Source of the DNA: Jilunia laotingensis
GTDB taxonomy: Bacteria; Bacteroidota; Bacteroidia; Bacteroidales; Bacteroidaceae
Direction: 5' to 3'
Assembly: GCF_014385165.1 (NCBI RefSeq)
Contig: NZ_JACRTF010000001.1
Span: 2,356,001 to 2,420,000, forward strand
Length of the DNA: 64,000 bases
The notes beneath the pieces are model-generated. The model did no database searches. It was not told where the DNA came from and saw only the letters and a list, made by a program, of their open reading frames with translations. The position numbers and the translations under genes are program-made. How positions within the stretch are numbered: position 1 is the stretch's first letter; every line of letters begins with the position of its first letter. Shown piece by piece: positions 17,373-24,909 of this stretch.

Positions 17373-19178
17373 ATGATGATGAAAAAGCAGTTGCGTAGTT
17401 CGTTCAGTACTCAAGGTCGCCGTATGGCAGGTGCCCGTGCCTTGTGGGCGGCCAACGGGATGAAGAAAGAACAGCGAGGGAAACCGATAATCGCTGTTGT
17501 CAATTCGTTCACACAATTTGTTCCGGGACATGTGCATTTGCATGAAATAGGACAGCTGGTGAAGGCTGAGATTGAGAAACTGGGGTGCTTCGCAGCGGAG
17601 TTCAATACGATTGCCATAGACGACGGCATTGCGATGGGGCATGACGGAATGCTCTATTCGCTTCCTTCACGGGATATCATTGCCGATAGCGTGGAGTACA
17701 TGGTCAATGCCCATAAGGCGGATGCGATGGTTTGCATCAGTAATTGTGACAAGATCACGCCGGGGATGTTGATGGCTGCCATGCGGTTGAACATTCCGAC
17801 TGTATTTGTTTCGGGGGGGCCCATGGAGGCGGGGGAATGGAACGGACAACATTTGGACTTGATCGATGCCATGATCAAGTCGGCTGACGAAACAGTGAGT
17901 GATGAAGAAGTGGCGAACATCGAGCAAAATGCCTGCCCTACCTGCGGATGCTGTTCGGGGATGTTTACTGCCAACTCCATGAATTGCCTCAATGAAGCCA
18001 TTGGATTGGCTCTTCCGGGAAATGGCACGATTGTGGCGACCCACGTCAACCGGGTGAAATTATTTAAGGAAGCTGCCGCATTGATTGTGCAGAATGCTCT
18101 TAAGTATTATGAACAAGGAGACGAGAGTGTATTGCCGCGGAGCATCGCTACGCGTGCGGCCTTCTTGAACGCAATGGCACTGGACATCGCGATGGGTGGC
18201 TCTACAAATACGGTTCTGCATCTGCTGGCTATTGCCCATGAGGCGGAAGTCAATTTTACAATGGACGATATCGACAGGTTGTCGCGCCATACTCCCTGTC
18301 TTTGTAAAGTGGCTCCTAACACCCAGAAGTATCACATTCAGGACGTGAACCGTGCCGGTGGAATTTTAGGCATATTGGGAGAGCTGCAAAAGGCCGGTCT
18401 GCTCGATACGTCAGTGAGGCGGATAGACGGGTTGACGTTGCAGGAAGCTATCGACAAGTATGATATTTGCCGGCTGGATAGAACCGAGGATGCTATAGAA
18501 CGGTACAGCAGTGCCCCGGGCAATCATTTCAACCTGACTCTCGGCTCGCAAGAAGAACATTATGATACTTTAGACACGGATCGTCTCTATGGTTGTATTC
18601 GTGGTGCTTACAGCGCTTATAGCAAAGATGGCGGGCTGGCTGTTTTGAAAGGGAATATTGCCGAGGACGGTTGTGTGGTCAAGACTGCCGGTGTAGATGA
18701 GAAAATCTGGAAATTTACCGGTCCGGCCAAGGTCTTCGATTCACAGGAAGCCGCTTGCGAAGGCATTCTTAAAGGTAAAGTCGTAAGTGGAGACGTAGTC
18801 GTCATTACTCACGAAGGCCCCAAGGGGGGACCCGGTATGCAGGAAATGCTTTATCCTACTTCTTACATAAAGTCACGTCATTTAGGAAAAGAATGCGCCT
18901 TGATCACCGACGGTCGTTTCAGCGGAGGTACTTCCGGGCTGAGCATCGGCCATATTTCTCCCGAGGCTGCTGCCGGAGGGAATATCGGTAAAATTATGGA
19001 CGGAGATATTATCGAAATCAATATACCGGAGCGTACGATCAATGTCAGGCTGACTGATGGGGAACTAGCTGCTCGTCCGATGCGTCCCGTCACTCGCGAC
19101 CGGCATATCCCGAAGAGCCTGAAGGCCTATGCAAGTATGGTAAGCTCGGCGGACAAGGGCGCGGTGAGGATGATTTAA
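17373..19178 (+). CDS. ilvD: Dihydroxy-acid dehydratase
   Basis: A 601-residue IlvD/Edd-family iron-sulfur dehydratase. It dehydrates 2,3-dihydroxy-isovalerate and 2,3-dihydroxy-3-methylvalerate to the keto acids of valine and isoleucine. Cluster cysteines are in [13 protein letters not shown] and [25 protein letters not shown] and [15 protein letters not shown] are family signatures. Three consecutive ATGs (17373, 17376, 17379) precede KKQLRSS, and the third gives the usual MKKQL start. It is the first structural gene of the ilv operon, 16 bp past the attenuator T-run. Confidence 0.97.
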   Translation: MMMKKQLRSSFSTQGRRMAGARALWAANGMKKEQRGKPIIAVVNSFTQFVPGHVHLHEIGQLVKAEIEKLGCFAAEFNTIAIDDGIAMGHDGMLYSLPSRDIIADSVEYMVNAHKADAMVCISNCDKITPGMLMAAMRLNIPTVFVSGGPMEAGEWNGQHLDLIDAMIKSADETVSDEEVANIEQNACPTCGCCSGMFTANSMNCLNEAIGLALPGNGTIVATHVNRVKLFKEAAALIVQNALKYYEQGDESVLPRSIATRAAFLNAMALDIAMGGSTNTVLHLLAIAHEAEVNFTMDDIDRLSRHTPCLCKVAPNTQKYHIQDVNRAGGILGILGELQKAGLLDTSVRRIDGLTLQEAIDKYDICRLDRTEDAIERYSSAPGNHFNLTLGSQEEHYDTLDTDRLYGCIRGAYSAYSKDGGLAVLKGNIAEDGCVVKTAGVDEKIWKFTGPAKVFDSQEAACEGILKGKVVSGDVVVITHEGPKGGPGMQEMLYPTSYIKSRHLGKECALITDGRFSGGTSGLSIGHISPEAAAGGNIGKIMDGDIIEINIPERTINVRLTDGELAARPMRPVTRDRHIPKSLKAYASMVSSADKGAVRMI

Positions 19179-19247
19179 AGGAGAGAAGGAAGTGCAGTGG
19201 GAGGAGAAGAAAGAAGGAGTTGAAAATCGCTAAATCGAGATAAATAG

Positions 19248-20942
19248 ATGAAAGATTTTATTACAGGTGCGGAAGCATTGATGCGTTCACTCGAAAATCT
19301 GGGAGTGGAGACTATCTTCGGGTATCCGGGTGGCTCCATAATGCCGGTATTCGATGCTTTATTTGATCATCGGAAGACATTAAGGCATATTCTGGTACGT
19401 CATGAGCAGGGGGCTACACATGCAGCCCAAGGCTTTGCCCGTTCGTCCGGGGAGGTGGGAGTCTGCCTCGTCACCAGTGGTCCCGGAGCGACGAATACCA
19501 TCACCGGGATAGCCGATGCGATGATTGACAGTACGCCGATTGTAGTGATTGCCGGACAGGTAGGTACTGCTTTTCTGGGAACGGATGCGTTTCAGGAAGT
19601 AGACTTGGTGGGTATTACTCAGCCTATCACTAAATGGAGTTATCAGATTCGCCGTGCCGAAGATGTTCCTTGGGCAGTGGCACGTGCTTTTTATATTGCC
19701 AGTAGCGGTCGTCCCGGACCTGTAGTGCTTGACTTTGCCAAGAATGCGCAAGTCGAAAAGGCAGAATATGTTCCGGCTAAAATGGACTTTATCCGTAGCT
19801 ATATTCCCGTACCCGATACTGATCCGGCAAGTATTGAGGCGGCTGCCGAGTTGATCAATAATGCCGAACGTCCTTTGGTGCTTGTCGGTCAGGGGGTGGA
19901 GTTGGGAAATGCACAGCATGAATTACGCGCTTTCATTGAGAAGGCAGGAATTCCTGCCGGATGCACCTTGCTGGGACTCTCCGCATTGCCCACTGATCAT
20001 CCTCTAAACAAAGGCATGTTGGGAATGCATGGTAACCTCGGGCCGAACATAAACACCAATAAGTGTGACGTACTCATCGCTGTGGGGATGCGTTTTGACG
20101 ACCGTGTGACCGGTAACTTGGGTACTTATGCAAAACAGGCCAAAGTGATCCATTTTGATATCGATCCGGCCGAGATTAATAAGAATGTACATGCGGATGT
20201 AGCCGTTTTGGGCAACTGTAAAGAGACATTGGCTGCCGTTACCGGTTTGCTTGCCGAAAAGACGCATGACGAATGGCTGGAAAGCTTTTCGACCTATGAG
20301 CAGGTAGAGTATGAAAAGGTGATACATCCTGAACTGAACCCGATGGTCGAGTCTTTGACTATGGGCGAAGTGGTGCGTGCAGTGAGCAATGCTACCGGGC
20401 ATGAAGCCGTTCTGGTGACTGATGTCGGTCAGAACCAGATGATGTCAGCGCGTTATTTTAAATACAGTAGACAGCGCAGTATCATTACCTCCGGTGGCCT
20501 TGGTACCATGGGTTTTGGACTTCCCGCTGCAATAGGTGCGACTTTCGGAAGTCCCGACCGTACGGTTTGCGTATTTATGGGAGATGGTGGGCTTCAGATG
20601 AACATCCAGGAGTTAGGTACTGTTATGGAGCAGAAAGCTCCGGTGAAGATCATTGTTTTGAACAATAACTTCCTGGGCAATGTGCGTCAGTGGCAAGCCA
20701 TGTTTTTCAACCGTAAATACTCGTTTACTCCGATGATGAATCCGGATTACATGAAGATCGCCTCTGCTTACGATATTCCTTCGAGGCGAGTTGCGACCCG
20801 GGAAGAATTGTCGGAGGCTGTCCGGGAAATGATTGCGACCGACGGGCCTTACTTCTTGGAAGCTTGTGTCATCGAGGAAGGAAATGTATTGCCGATGACT
20901 CCTCCGGGTGGTTCGGTCAATCAGATGCTCTTGGAATGCTGA
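19248..20942 (+). CDS. ilvB: Acetolactate synthase large (catalytic) subunit
   Basis: A 564-residue ThDP enzyme condensing pyruvate with pyruvate or 2-ketobutyrate. The N-terminal ThDP-activating Glu lies in VRHEQGATHAAQGFAR. The central domain is FAD-binding, and the ThDP/Mg motif is GDGGLQMNIQELGT through NNNFLGNVRQWQ. The C-terminal VLPMTPPGGS is conserved. It follows ilvD by 69 bp and precedes the small subunit by 88 bp. Confidence 0.96.
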   Translation: MKDFITGAEALMRSLENLGVETIFGYPGGSIMPVFDALFDHRKTLRHILVRHEQGATHAAQGFARSSGEVGVCLVTSGPGATNTITGIADAMIDSTPIVVIAGQVGTAFLGTDAFQEVDLVGITQPITKWSYQIRRAEDVPWAVARAFYIASSGRPGPVVLDFAKNAQVEKAEYVPAKMDFIRSYIPVPDTDPASIEAAAELINNAERPLVLVGQGVELGNAQHELRAFIEKAGIPAGCTLLGLSALPTDHPLNKGMLGMHGNLGPNINTNKCDVLIAVGMRFDDRVTGNLGTYAKQAKVIHFDIDPAEINKNVHADVAVLGNCKETLAAVTGLLAEKTHDEWLESFSTYEQVEYEKVIHPELNPMVESLTMGEVVRAVSNATGHEAVLVTDVGQNQMMSARYFKYSRQRSIITSGGLGTMGFGLPAAIGATFGSPDRTVCVFMGDGGLQMNIQELGTVMEQKAPVKIIVLNNNFLGNVRQWQAMFFNRKYSFTPMMNPDYMKIASAYDIPSRRVATREELSEAVREMIATDGPYFLEACVIEEGNVLPMTPPGGSVNQMLLEC

Positions 20943-20968
20943 CGAGAATTAATAATTAAAGATTAATA

Positions 20969-21034
20969 ATGAAAAACGAAGAGGGGAGCGGGAACATGGA
21001 GAAATTAACGGTGTTGAAAGGAAGAAAATTATGA
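20969..21034 (+). CDS. Possible 21-residue coupling ORF before ilvN
   Basis: ATG at 20969 opens 21 codons whose TGA (21032-21034) overlaps the ilvN ATG as ATGA. The peptide is charged (Lys/Glu rich) and not branched-chain rich, so it is not a second attenuator peptide. It might couple translation of ilvN to ribosomes arriving from upstream, or be chance. There is no conservation evidence. Confidence 0.25.
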   Translation: MKNEEGSGNMEKLTVLKGRKL

Positions 21035-21588
21035 GTGATAAGACATTATATACCTTGATTGTCCATTCGGAAAACATTGCCGGTTTGCTTAACCAGATTA
21101 CGGCTGTATTTACCCGTAGGCAAATCAATATCGAGAGCCTTAACGTATCGGCCTCCTCCATTAAAGGAGTACATAAGTACACCATTACTGCCTGGACGGA
21201 TAAGGATACGATTGAAAAAGTGGTCAGGCAGATTGAAAAGAAAATAGATGTCCTGCAAGCGCATTATTTCTCGGAGGATGAAATCTATTTCCATGAGATA
21301 GCACTGTATAAGGTATCTATCCCGGAATTTCAGTCCAATCCGGCAGCCTCTAAGGTCATTCGCAAATACAATGCCCGGATTGTGGAAGTCAATCCGGTGT
21401 TTGCCATTGTCGAAAAGAATGGCAAAGGAGAAGATATCACAGCCCTTTATGATGAATTGCGGGCATTGGATTGTGTATTGCAATTTGTCCGTTCGGGACG
21501 TGTGGCGATTACTACCAGTTGTTTTGAACGGGTGAATGAATTCCTTGCCGAGCGGGAAGCAAAGTATAATAATCAAAGTAAGAAATAA
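21031..21588 (+). CDS. ilvN: Acetolactate synthase small (regulatory) subunit
   Basis: 185 residues. The N-terminal ACT domain begins YTLIVHSENIAGLLNQITAV with the RQINIESLNVS segment, and an ALS small-subunit C-terminal domain follows. It activates the catalytic subunit and confers feedback inhibition by valine. The N-terminal Asn and Gly of the ACT effector site (SENIAGLLNQ) look intact. It follows ilvB and precedes the interrupted thioesterase by 7 bp. Confidence 0.93.
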   Translation: MSDKTLYTLIVHSENIAGLLNQITAVFTRRQINIESLNVSASSIKGVHKYTITAWTDKDTIEKVVRQIEKKIDVLQAHYFSEDEIYFHEIALYKVSIPEFQSNPAASKVIRKYNARIVEVNPVFAIVEKNGKGEDITALYDELRALDCVLQFVRSGRVAITTSCFERVNEFLAEREAKYNNQSKK

Positions 21589-21595
21589 ACGGATT

Positions 21596-22195
21596 ATGAG
21601 TGAAGTAAATAAAATAGGAACTTATAAGTTTATAGCGGAACCCTTTCACGTGGACTTCAAGGGTCGGCTGACGATGGGAGTGCTGGGCAACCATCTGCTC
21701 AATTGTGCCGGTTTTCATGCCAGTGACCGTGGGTTCGGCATTGCCCGGTTGAACGAGGACAACTATACATGGGTTCTTTCGCGCCTTGCCATCGAACTGG
21801 ATGAAATGCCTTATCAATATGAGGAGTTTAGCGTGCGGACATGGGTGGAAAATGTATATCGGCTCTTTACCGATCGTAATTTTGCGATTATCGATAAGGA
21901 TGGGAAGAAGATTGGTTACGCTCGTTCGGTATGGGCGATGATCAACCTGAATACCCGTAAGCCGGCTGATCTGCTGACCTTGCACGGGGGTAGCATTGTC
22001 GATTATGTGTGCGACGAACCTTGTCCCATCGAGAAGCCTTCTCGCATTAAAGTGACTGCTAAAGAACCGGTAAGTAAGCTGACCGCCAAATATAGTGATA
22101 TCGATATCAACGGGCATGTCAACAGCATTCGTTACATTGAGCATATCCTCGACCTGTTTCCGATAGAGCTTTATAAGAGGAGTTCTATAAATTAA
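21596..22195 (+). pseudogene. Acyl-ACP thioesterase, 5' part, truncated by IS insertion
   Basis: The frame gives 194 genuine residues of a double-hotdog acyl-ACP thioesterase (TGVLGNHLLNCAGFHA-like region, then SDIDINGHVNSIRYIEH), then five residues and a stop encoded by IS sequence from 22178. The remaining about 53 residues are found after the element at 23500-23661. The family in Bacteroides is about 247 residues, so a third of the second hotdog domain is lost. The ATG at 21596 is chosen over 21536, which lies within ilvN. In relatives the gene normally sits between ilvN and ilvC. Confidence 0.9.
22173..22177 (+). repeat. Left target-site duplication of the IS
   Basis: ATAAG immediately before the element matches ATAAG at 23495-23499 immediately after it. 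Deleting the element plus one copy joins LYK to SKHIRRFE in frame, matching what I recall of intact Bacteroides homologues. Confidence 0.8.
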
Positions 22196-22210
22196 AATAT
22201 TGTAGTACAG

Positions 22211-22241
22211 TTGTTTATATGGTTCCAAGAGCGTAAATTTG
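22211..22241 (+). promoter_or_regulatory. Transposase promoter
   Basis: TTG (22211-22213), a 20-bp spacer and TAAATTTG (22234-22241) form an exact Bacteroides promoter. It would start near 22248 and decides for the ATG at 22262 over the in-frame one at 22211. Confidence 0.75.
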
Positions 22242-22261
22242 CAGAAAATAAGAATTTTATA

Positions 22262-23323
22262 ATGAACAAGTTATCCCGATACCGTAAGCTTCGTTATAAT
22301 CAACTATTTGAGTCAGAGAATCGTGAATTGCGTTTGAATGAAATGGGCAATCCTCTTGAAGTGTTGTCTCAGTATGTTGATTTTGAGATCTTTCGTCCTA
22401 CTCTTGAATCAGCCCTTTTTACCGGAGAGCGCAAAAGTAATGCCGGTCGTCCGCCGATAGACTGTGTGCTGATGTTCAAGGTCTTGTTTCTTCAGCGTTA
22501 TTATGGTTTGAGTGACCATCAGATAGAGTATCAGATAGTTGACCGTACGAGTTTCCGCAAGTTTCTTGGTATTGAATGTGTTGACGATGTTCCTGACGAG
22601 AAGACGGTGTGGAAGTATCGCGAACTCCTGACAAATACAGGCGTTTATGACAAGCTTTTTTCGGAATTTCATAGTTTCATGGAAAGTAAGGGTCTGCAAT
22701 TCAATGAGGGTCGCATCATTGATGCCAGTTTTGTTATTGCCCCTCGCCAACGTAACACCCGTGATGAAAATGAGCAGATAAAACAGGGAGCGGGTGATAA
22801 GTTGTGGAATGACAATCCCCACAAGAAGTGCCACAAGGATGTAGATGCCCGCTGGACAAAGAAGCGTGATGAGACTTTTTACGGCTACAAGCAGCATACT
22901 AAAGTTGAGAAACGCAATAAGATCATACTTTCTTATGATACCACGTCGGCAGAAGTGCATGATTCCAAAGGCTTTGAAGGACTGCTGGATGAAAAAGACG
23001 AAGGCAAGGACTTGTATTTGGACGCCGGTTATGTCGGACAAGAGGAGATTGTAAAACAGCATAAGATGAATCCGATAATTTGCGAAAAGGGCTACCGTAA
23101 CCGTCCGCTTACCAAGGAGCAGAAATCAGACAATAGGAAAAAATCCAAGACACGTTGCCTTGTCGAGCATGTATTCGGGTTTGAGGAACAAACCATGCGT
23201 GGACTTGTGGTGCGTACAGTAGGGCTTATTCGTGCTAAAGCCAATGTAGCATTCACCAGTCTTGTGTATAACATCAGTCGTTACACGCAAATAATCAGGC
23301 TGAAACCTGAGTTGTTGGGGTGA
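22262..23323 (+). CDS. IS5-family-like DDE transposase
   Basis: A 353-residue transposase beginning MNKLSRYRKLRYNQ. The N-terminal DUF772-like domain shows GRPPIDCVLMFKVLFLQRYYGLSD. The DDE catalytic residues are seen as Asp in RIIDASFV, Asp in LYLDAGYVG and Glu in CLVEHVFGFEEQ. It catalyses cut-and-paste transposition of the surrounding element. The frame is intact, so the element may still be active. Exact IS5 subgroup placement is uncertain. Confidence 0.9.
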   Translation: MNKLSRYRKLRYNQLFESENRELRLNEMGNPLEVLSQYVDFEIFRPTLESALFTGERKSNAGRPPIDCVLMFKVLFLQRYYGLSDHQIEYQIVDRTSFRKFLGIECVDDVPDEKTVWKYRELLTNTGVYDKLFSEFHSFMESKGLQFNEGRIIDASFVIAPRQRNTRDENEQIKQGAGDKLWNDNPHKKCHKDVDARWTKKRDETFYGYKQHTKVEKRNKIILSYDTTSAEVHDSKGFEGLLDEKDEGKDLYLDAGYVGQEEIVKQHKMNPIICEKGYRNRPLTKEQKSDNRKKSKTRCLVEHVFGFEEQTMRGLVVRTVGLIRAKANVAFTSLVYNISRYTQIIRLKPELLG

Positions 23324-23379
23324 ATTATGCCTGCACATCCAATTTTTACAACAAACACAAGTTAATTATTGTAAAAATC

Positions 23380-23390
23380 GGGGGGGGGGG
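23380..23390 (+). repeat. 11-G homopolymer inside the IS 3' region
   Basis: A run of 11 G lies 57 bp past the transposase stop and 15 bp before a TAAATTTG element (23405-23412). Runs of this length are prone to slippage. Confidence 0.8.
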
Positions 23391-23404
23391 TAGAAAATAT
23401 TCGC

Positions 23405-23412
23405 TAAATTTG
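23405..23412 (+). promoter_or_regulatory. Outward-facing -7 element at the right end of the IS
   Basis: TAAATTTG is an exact -7 match pointing out of the element towards ilvC, but no TTG is present 19-21 bp upstream, where the G-run lies. It could drive weak outward transcription; this is unproven. Confidence 0.3.
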
Positions 23413-23499
23413 CAAGACTAAAGCTCACAAATTGGGCAGTTAAAGAGTTCTGCTGTCTGATACAAGAGGATAAATTGAATTGATAGAACTCACCATAAG

Positions 23500-23662
23500 T
23501 CAAAGCATATCCGTCGTTTCGAGATGGCTTATGTGGCGGAGAGTTACTATGGAGATGAATTGTCGTTTTACGTGGATGAGACCAATGAAAACGAATATCA
23601 TATAGAAGTAAAAAAGAACGGGGACGAATTGGTATGTCGTTCCAAGGTATTATTTGAGTAAG
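23500..23662 (+). pseudogene. Acyl-ACP thioesterase, 3' remnant with frameshift
   Basis: Directly after the right ATAAG, the frame reads SKHIRRFEMAYVAES and continues to a Gly-Asp-Glu-Leu-Val-Cys-Arg stretch, the expected thioesterase C-terminus. At 23640-23642 the reading then slips: an apparent extra T (CGTTTCC) gives FQGII and a stop (TGA, 23656-23658). The +1 frame gives SKVLFE and TAA at 23660-23662, the ending expected from intact homologues. Loss of selection after the IS insertion would explain the frameshift. Confidence 0.85.
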
Positions 23663-23723
23663 ATAAATTAGATTGTATAATGAACCGGCAGCATTGGCTG
23701 CCAGTTAAAAACTGAAAACAAGA

Positions 23724-24770
23724 ATGGCACAGATGAATTTTGGCGGTGTTACTGAGAATGTAGTGACCCGTGAAGAATTTCCGTTGGAGAAAGCTCGTGA
23801 GGTATTGAAGAATGAAACAATCGCTGTGATCGGCTATGGTGTGCAAGGTCCAGGCCAGTCGCTGAATCTGCGCGATAACGGTTTCAATGTGATCGTCGGA
23901 CAGCGCAAAGGTGGTAAAACCTGGGAAAAAGCCGTAGCTGATGGCTGGGTGCCGGGAGAAACATTGTTCGAGATCGAAGAAGCTTGCCAACGTGGGACTA
24001 TCATCCAATATCTGCTTTCGGATGCAGCCCAAATAGAAGTATGGCCTACTGTAAAGAAACACTTGACTCCGGGAAAGGCACTTTATTTCTCACATGGCTT
24101 TGCTATTACTTATAAAGAACGTACCGGAATAGTTCCACCGGCAGATGTGGATGTGATCATGGTGGCACCGAAAGGCTCGGGAACTTCCCTCCGTACCATG
24201 TTCCTTGAAGGTCGCGGCTTGAATTCTTCATTCGCCATCTTTCAGGATGCAACCGGTAAAGCGTGGGATAGAGTCGTAGCATTGGGCATCGGTGTAGGTT
24301 CGGGCTATCTGTTCGAGACGACTTTCAAACGCGAGGTTTATTCTGATCTTACCGGTGAGCGCGGTTCTTTGATGGGGGCTATCCAGGGCTTGCTGCTTGC
24401 ACAGTATGAAGTCTTGCGTGAAAACGGGCATACTCCTTCCGAAGCTTTCAACGAAACGGTGGAGGAACTCACCCAGTCATTGATGCCCTTGTTTGCAAAG
24501 AACGGCATGGACTGGATGTATGCCAATTGCTCTACTACCGCCCAACGCGGTGCGCTCGACTGGATGGGGCCGTTTCATGATGCCATCAAACCGGTTGTGC
24601 AGAAATTATATGACAGTGTAAGGACTGGTAACGAAGCCCAGATTTCTATTGATAGCAATTCCAAACCCGATTACCGTGAGAAATTGAATGAAGAACTTCG
24701 TCAATTGCGTGAAAGCGAAATGTGGCAAACAGCGGTTACGGTTCGTAAACTCCGACCGGAAAATAACTGA
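23724..24770 (+). CDS. ilvC: Ketol-acid reductoisomerase
   Basis: 348 residues. The N-terminal Rossmann domain shows AVIGYGVQGPGQSLNLRDNG for NADPH binding. The helical C-terminal domain includes ETTFKREVYSDLTGERGSLMGA with the Mg-binding Asp and Glu. It isomerises and reduces acetolactate and acetohydroxybutyrate in valine and isoleucine synthesis. It is the last gene of the ilv operon, but the IS now separates it from ilvN, so its supply of transcript may depend on read-through of, or a promoter in, the element. Confidence 0.95.
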   Translation: MAQMNFGGVTENVVTREEFPLEKAREVLKNETIAVIGYGVQGPGQSLNLRDNGFNVIVGQRKGGKTWEKAVADGWVPGETLFEIEEACQRGTIIQYLLSDAAQIEVWPTVKKHLTPGKALYFSHGFAITYKERTGIVPPADVDVIMVAPKGSGTSLRTMFLEGRGLNSSFAIFQDATGKAWDRVVALGIGVGSGYLFETTFKREVYSDLTGERGSLMGAIQGLLLAQYEVLRENGHTPSEAFNETVEELTQSLMPLFAKNGMDWMYANCSTTAQRGALDWMGPFHDAIKPVVQKLYDSVRTGNEAQISIDSNSKPDYREKLNEELRQLRESEMWQTAVTVRKLRPENN

Positions 24771-24822
24771 TAAAAAACAATTGAAATATGTGATATAAGC
24801 CAAAGGAAAGTAGTTTTACAAA

Positions 24823-24846
24823 AAAGGGAGATTACATTCTCCCTTT
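24823..24846 (+). terminator. Terminator after ilvC
   Basis: AAAGGGAGA (24823-24831) pairs with TCTCCCTTT (24838-24846) around loop TTACAT. It ends the ilv operon just before the next promoter. Confidence 0.7.
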
Positions 24847-24853
24847 AAATTAT

Positions 24854-24861
24854 TATCTTTG
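24854..24861 (+). promoter_or_regulatory. -7 element for the GEVED protein gene
   Basis: TATCTTTG is an exact -7 match 48 bp before the ATG. A -33 TTG is not evident because the terminator hairpin occupies that place. Confidence 0.55.
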
Positions 24862-24909
24862 GGCGCAAACAAGTTATCTTAATATAATTCAAACTAAAAC
24901 CATTAAAAG

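Larger units (their letters stand above)
22178..23494 (+). mobile_element. IS5-family-like insertion sequence, 1,317 bp
   Basis: The element is bounded by 5-bp ATAAG duplications. Imperfect terminal inverted repeats are GAGTTCTATAAATT (22180-22193) and the complement of AATTGATAGAACTC (23478-23491), 13 of 14 matching. It carries one transposase with its own promoter (22211-22241) and has an 11-G homopolymer in its 3' non-coding part. It interrupts the acyl-ACP thioesterase gene in the ilv operon in the same orientation as the operon. Confidence 0.9.
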
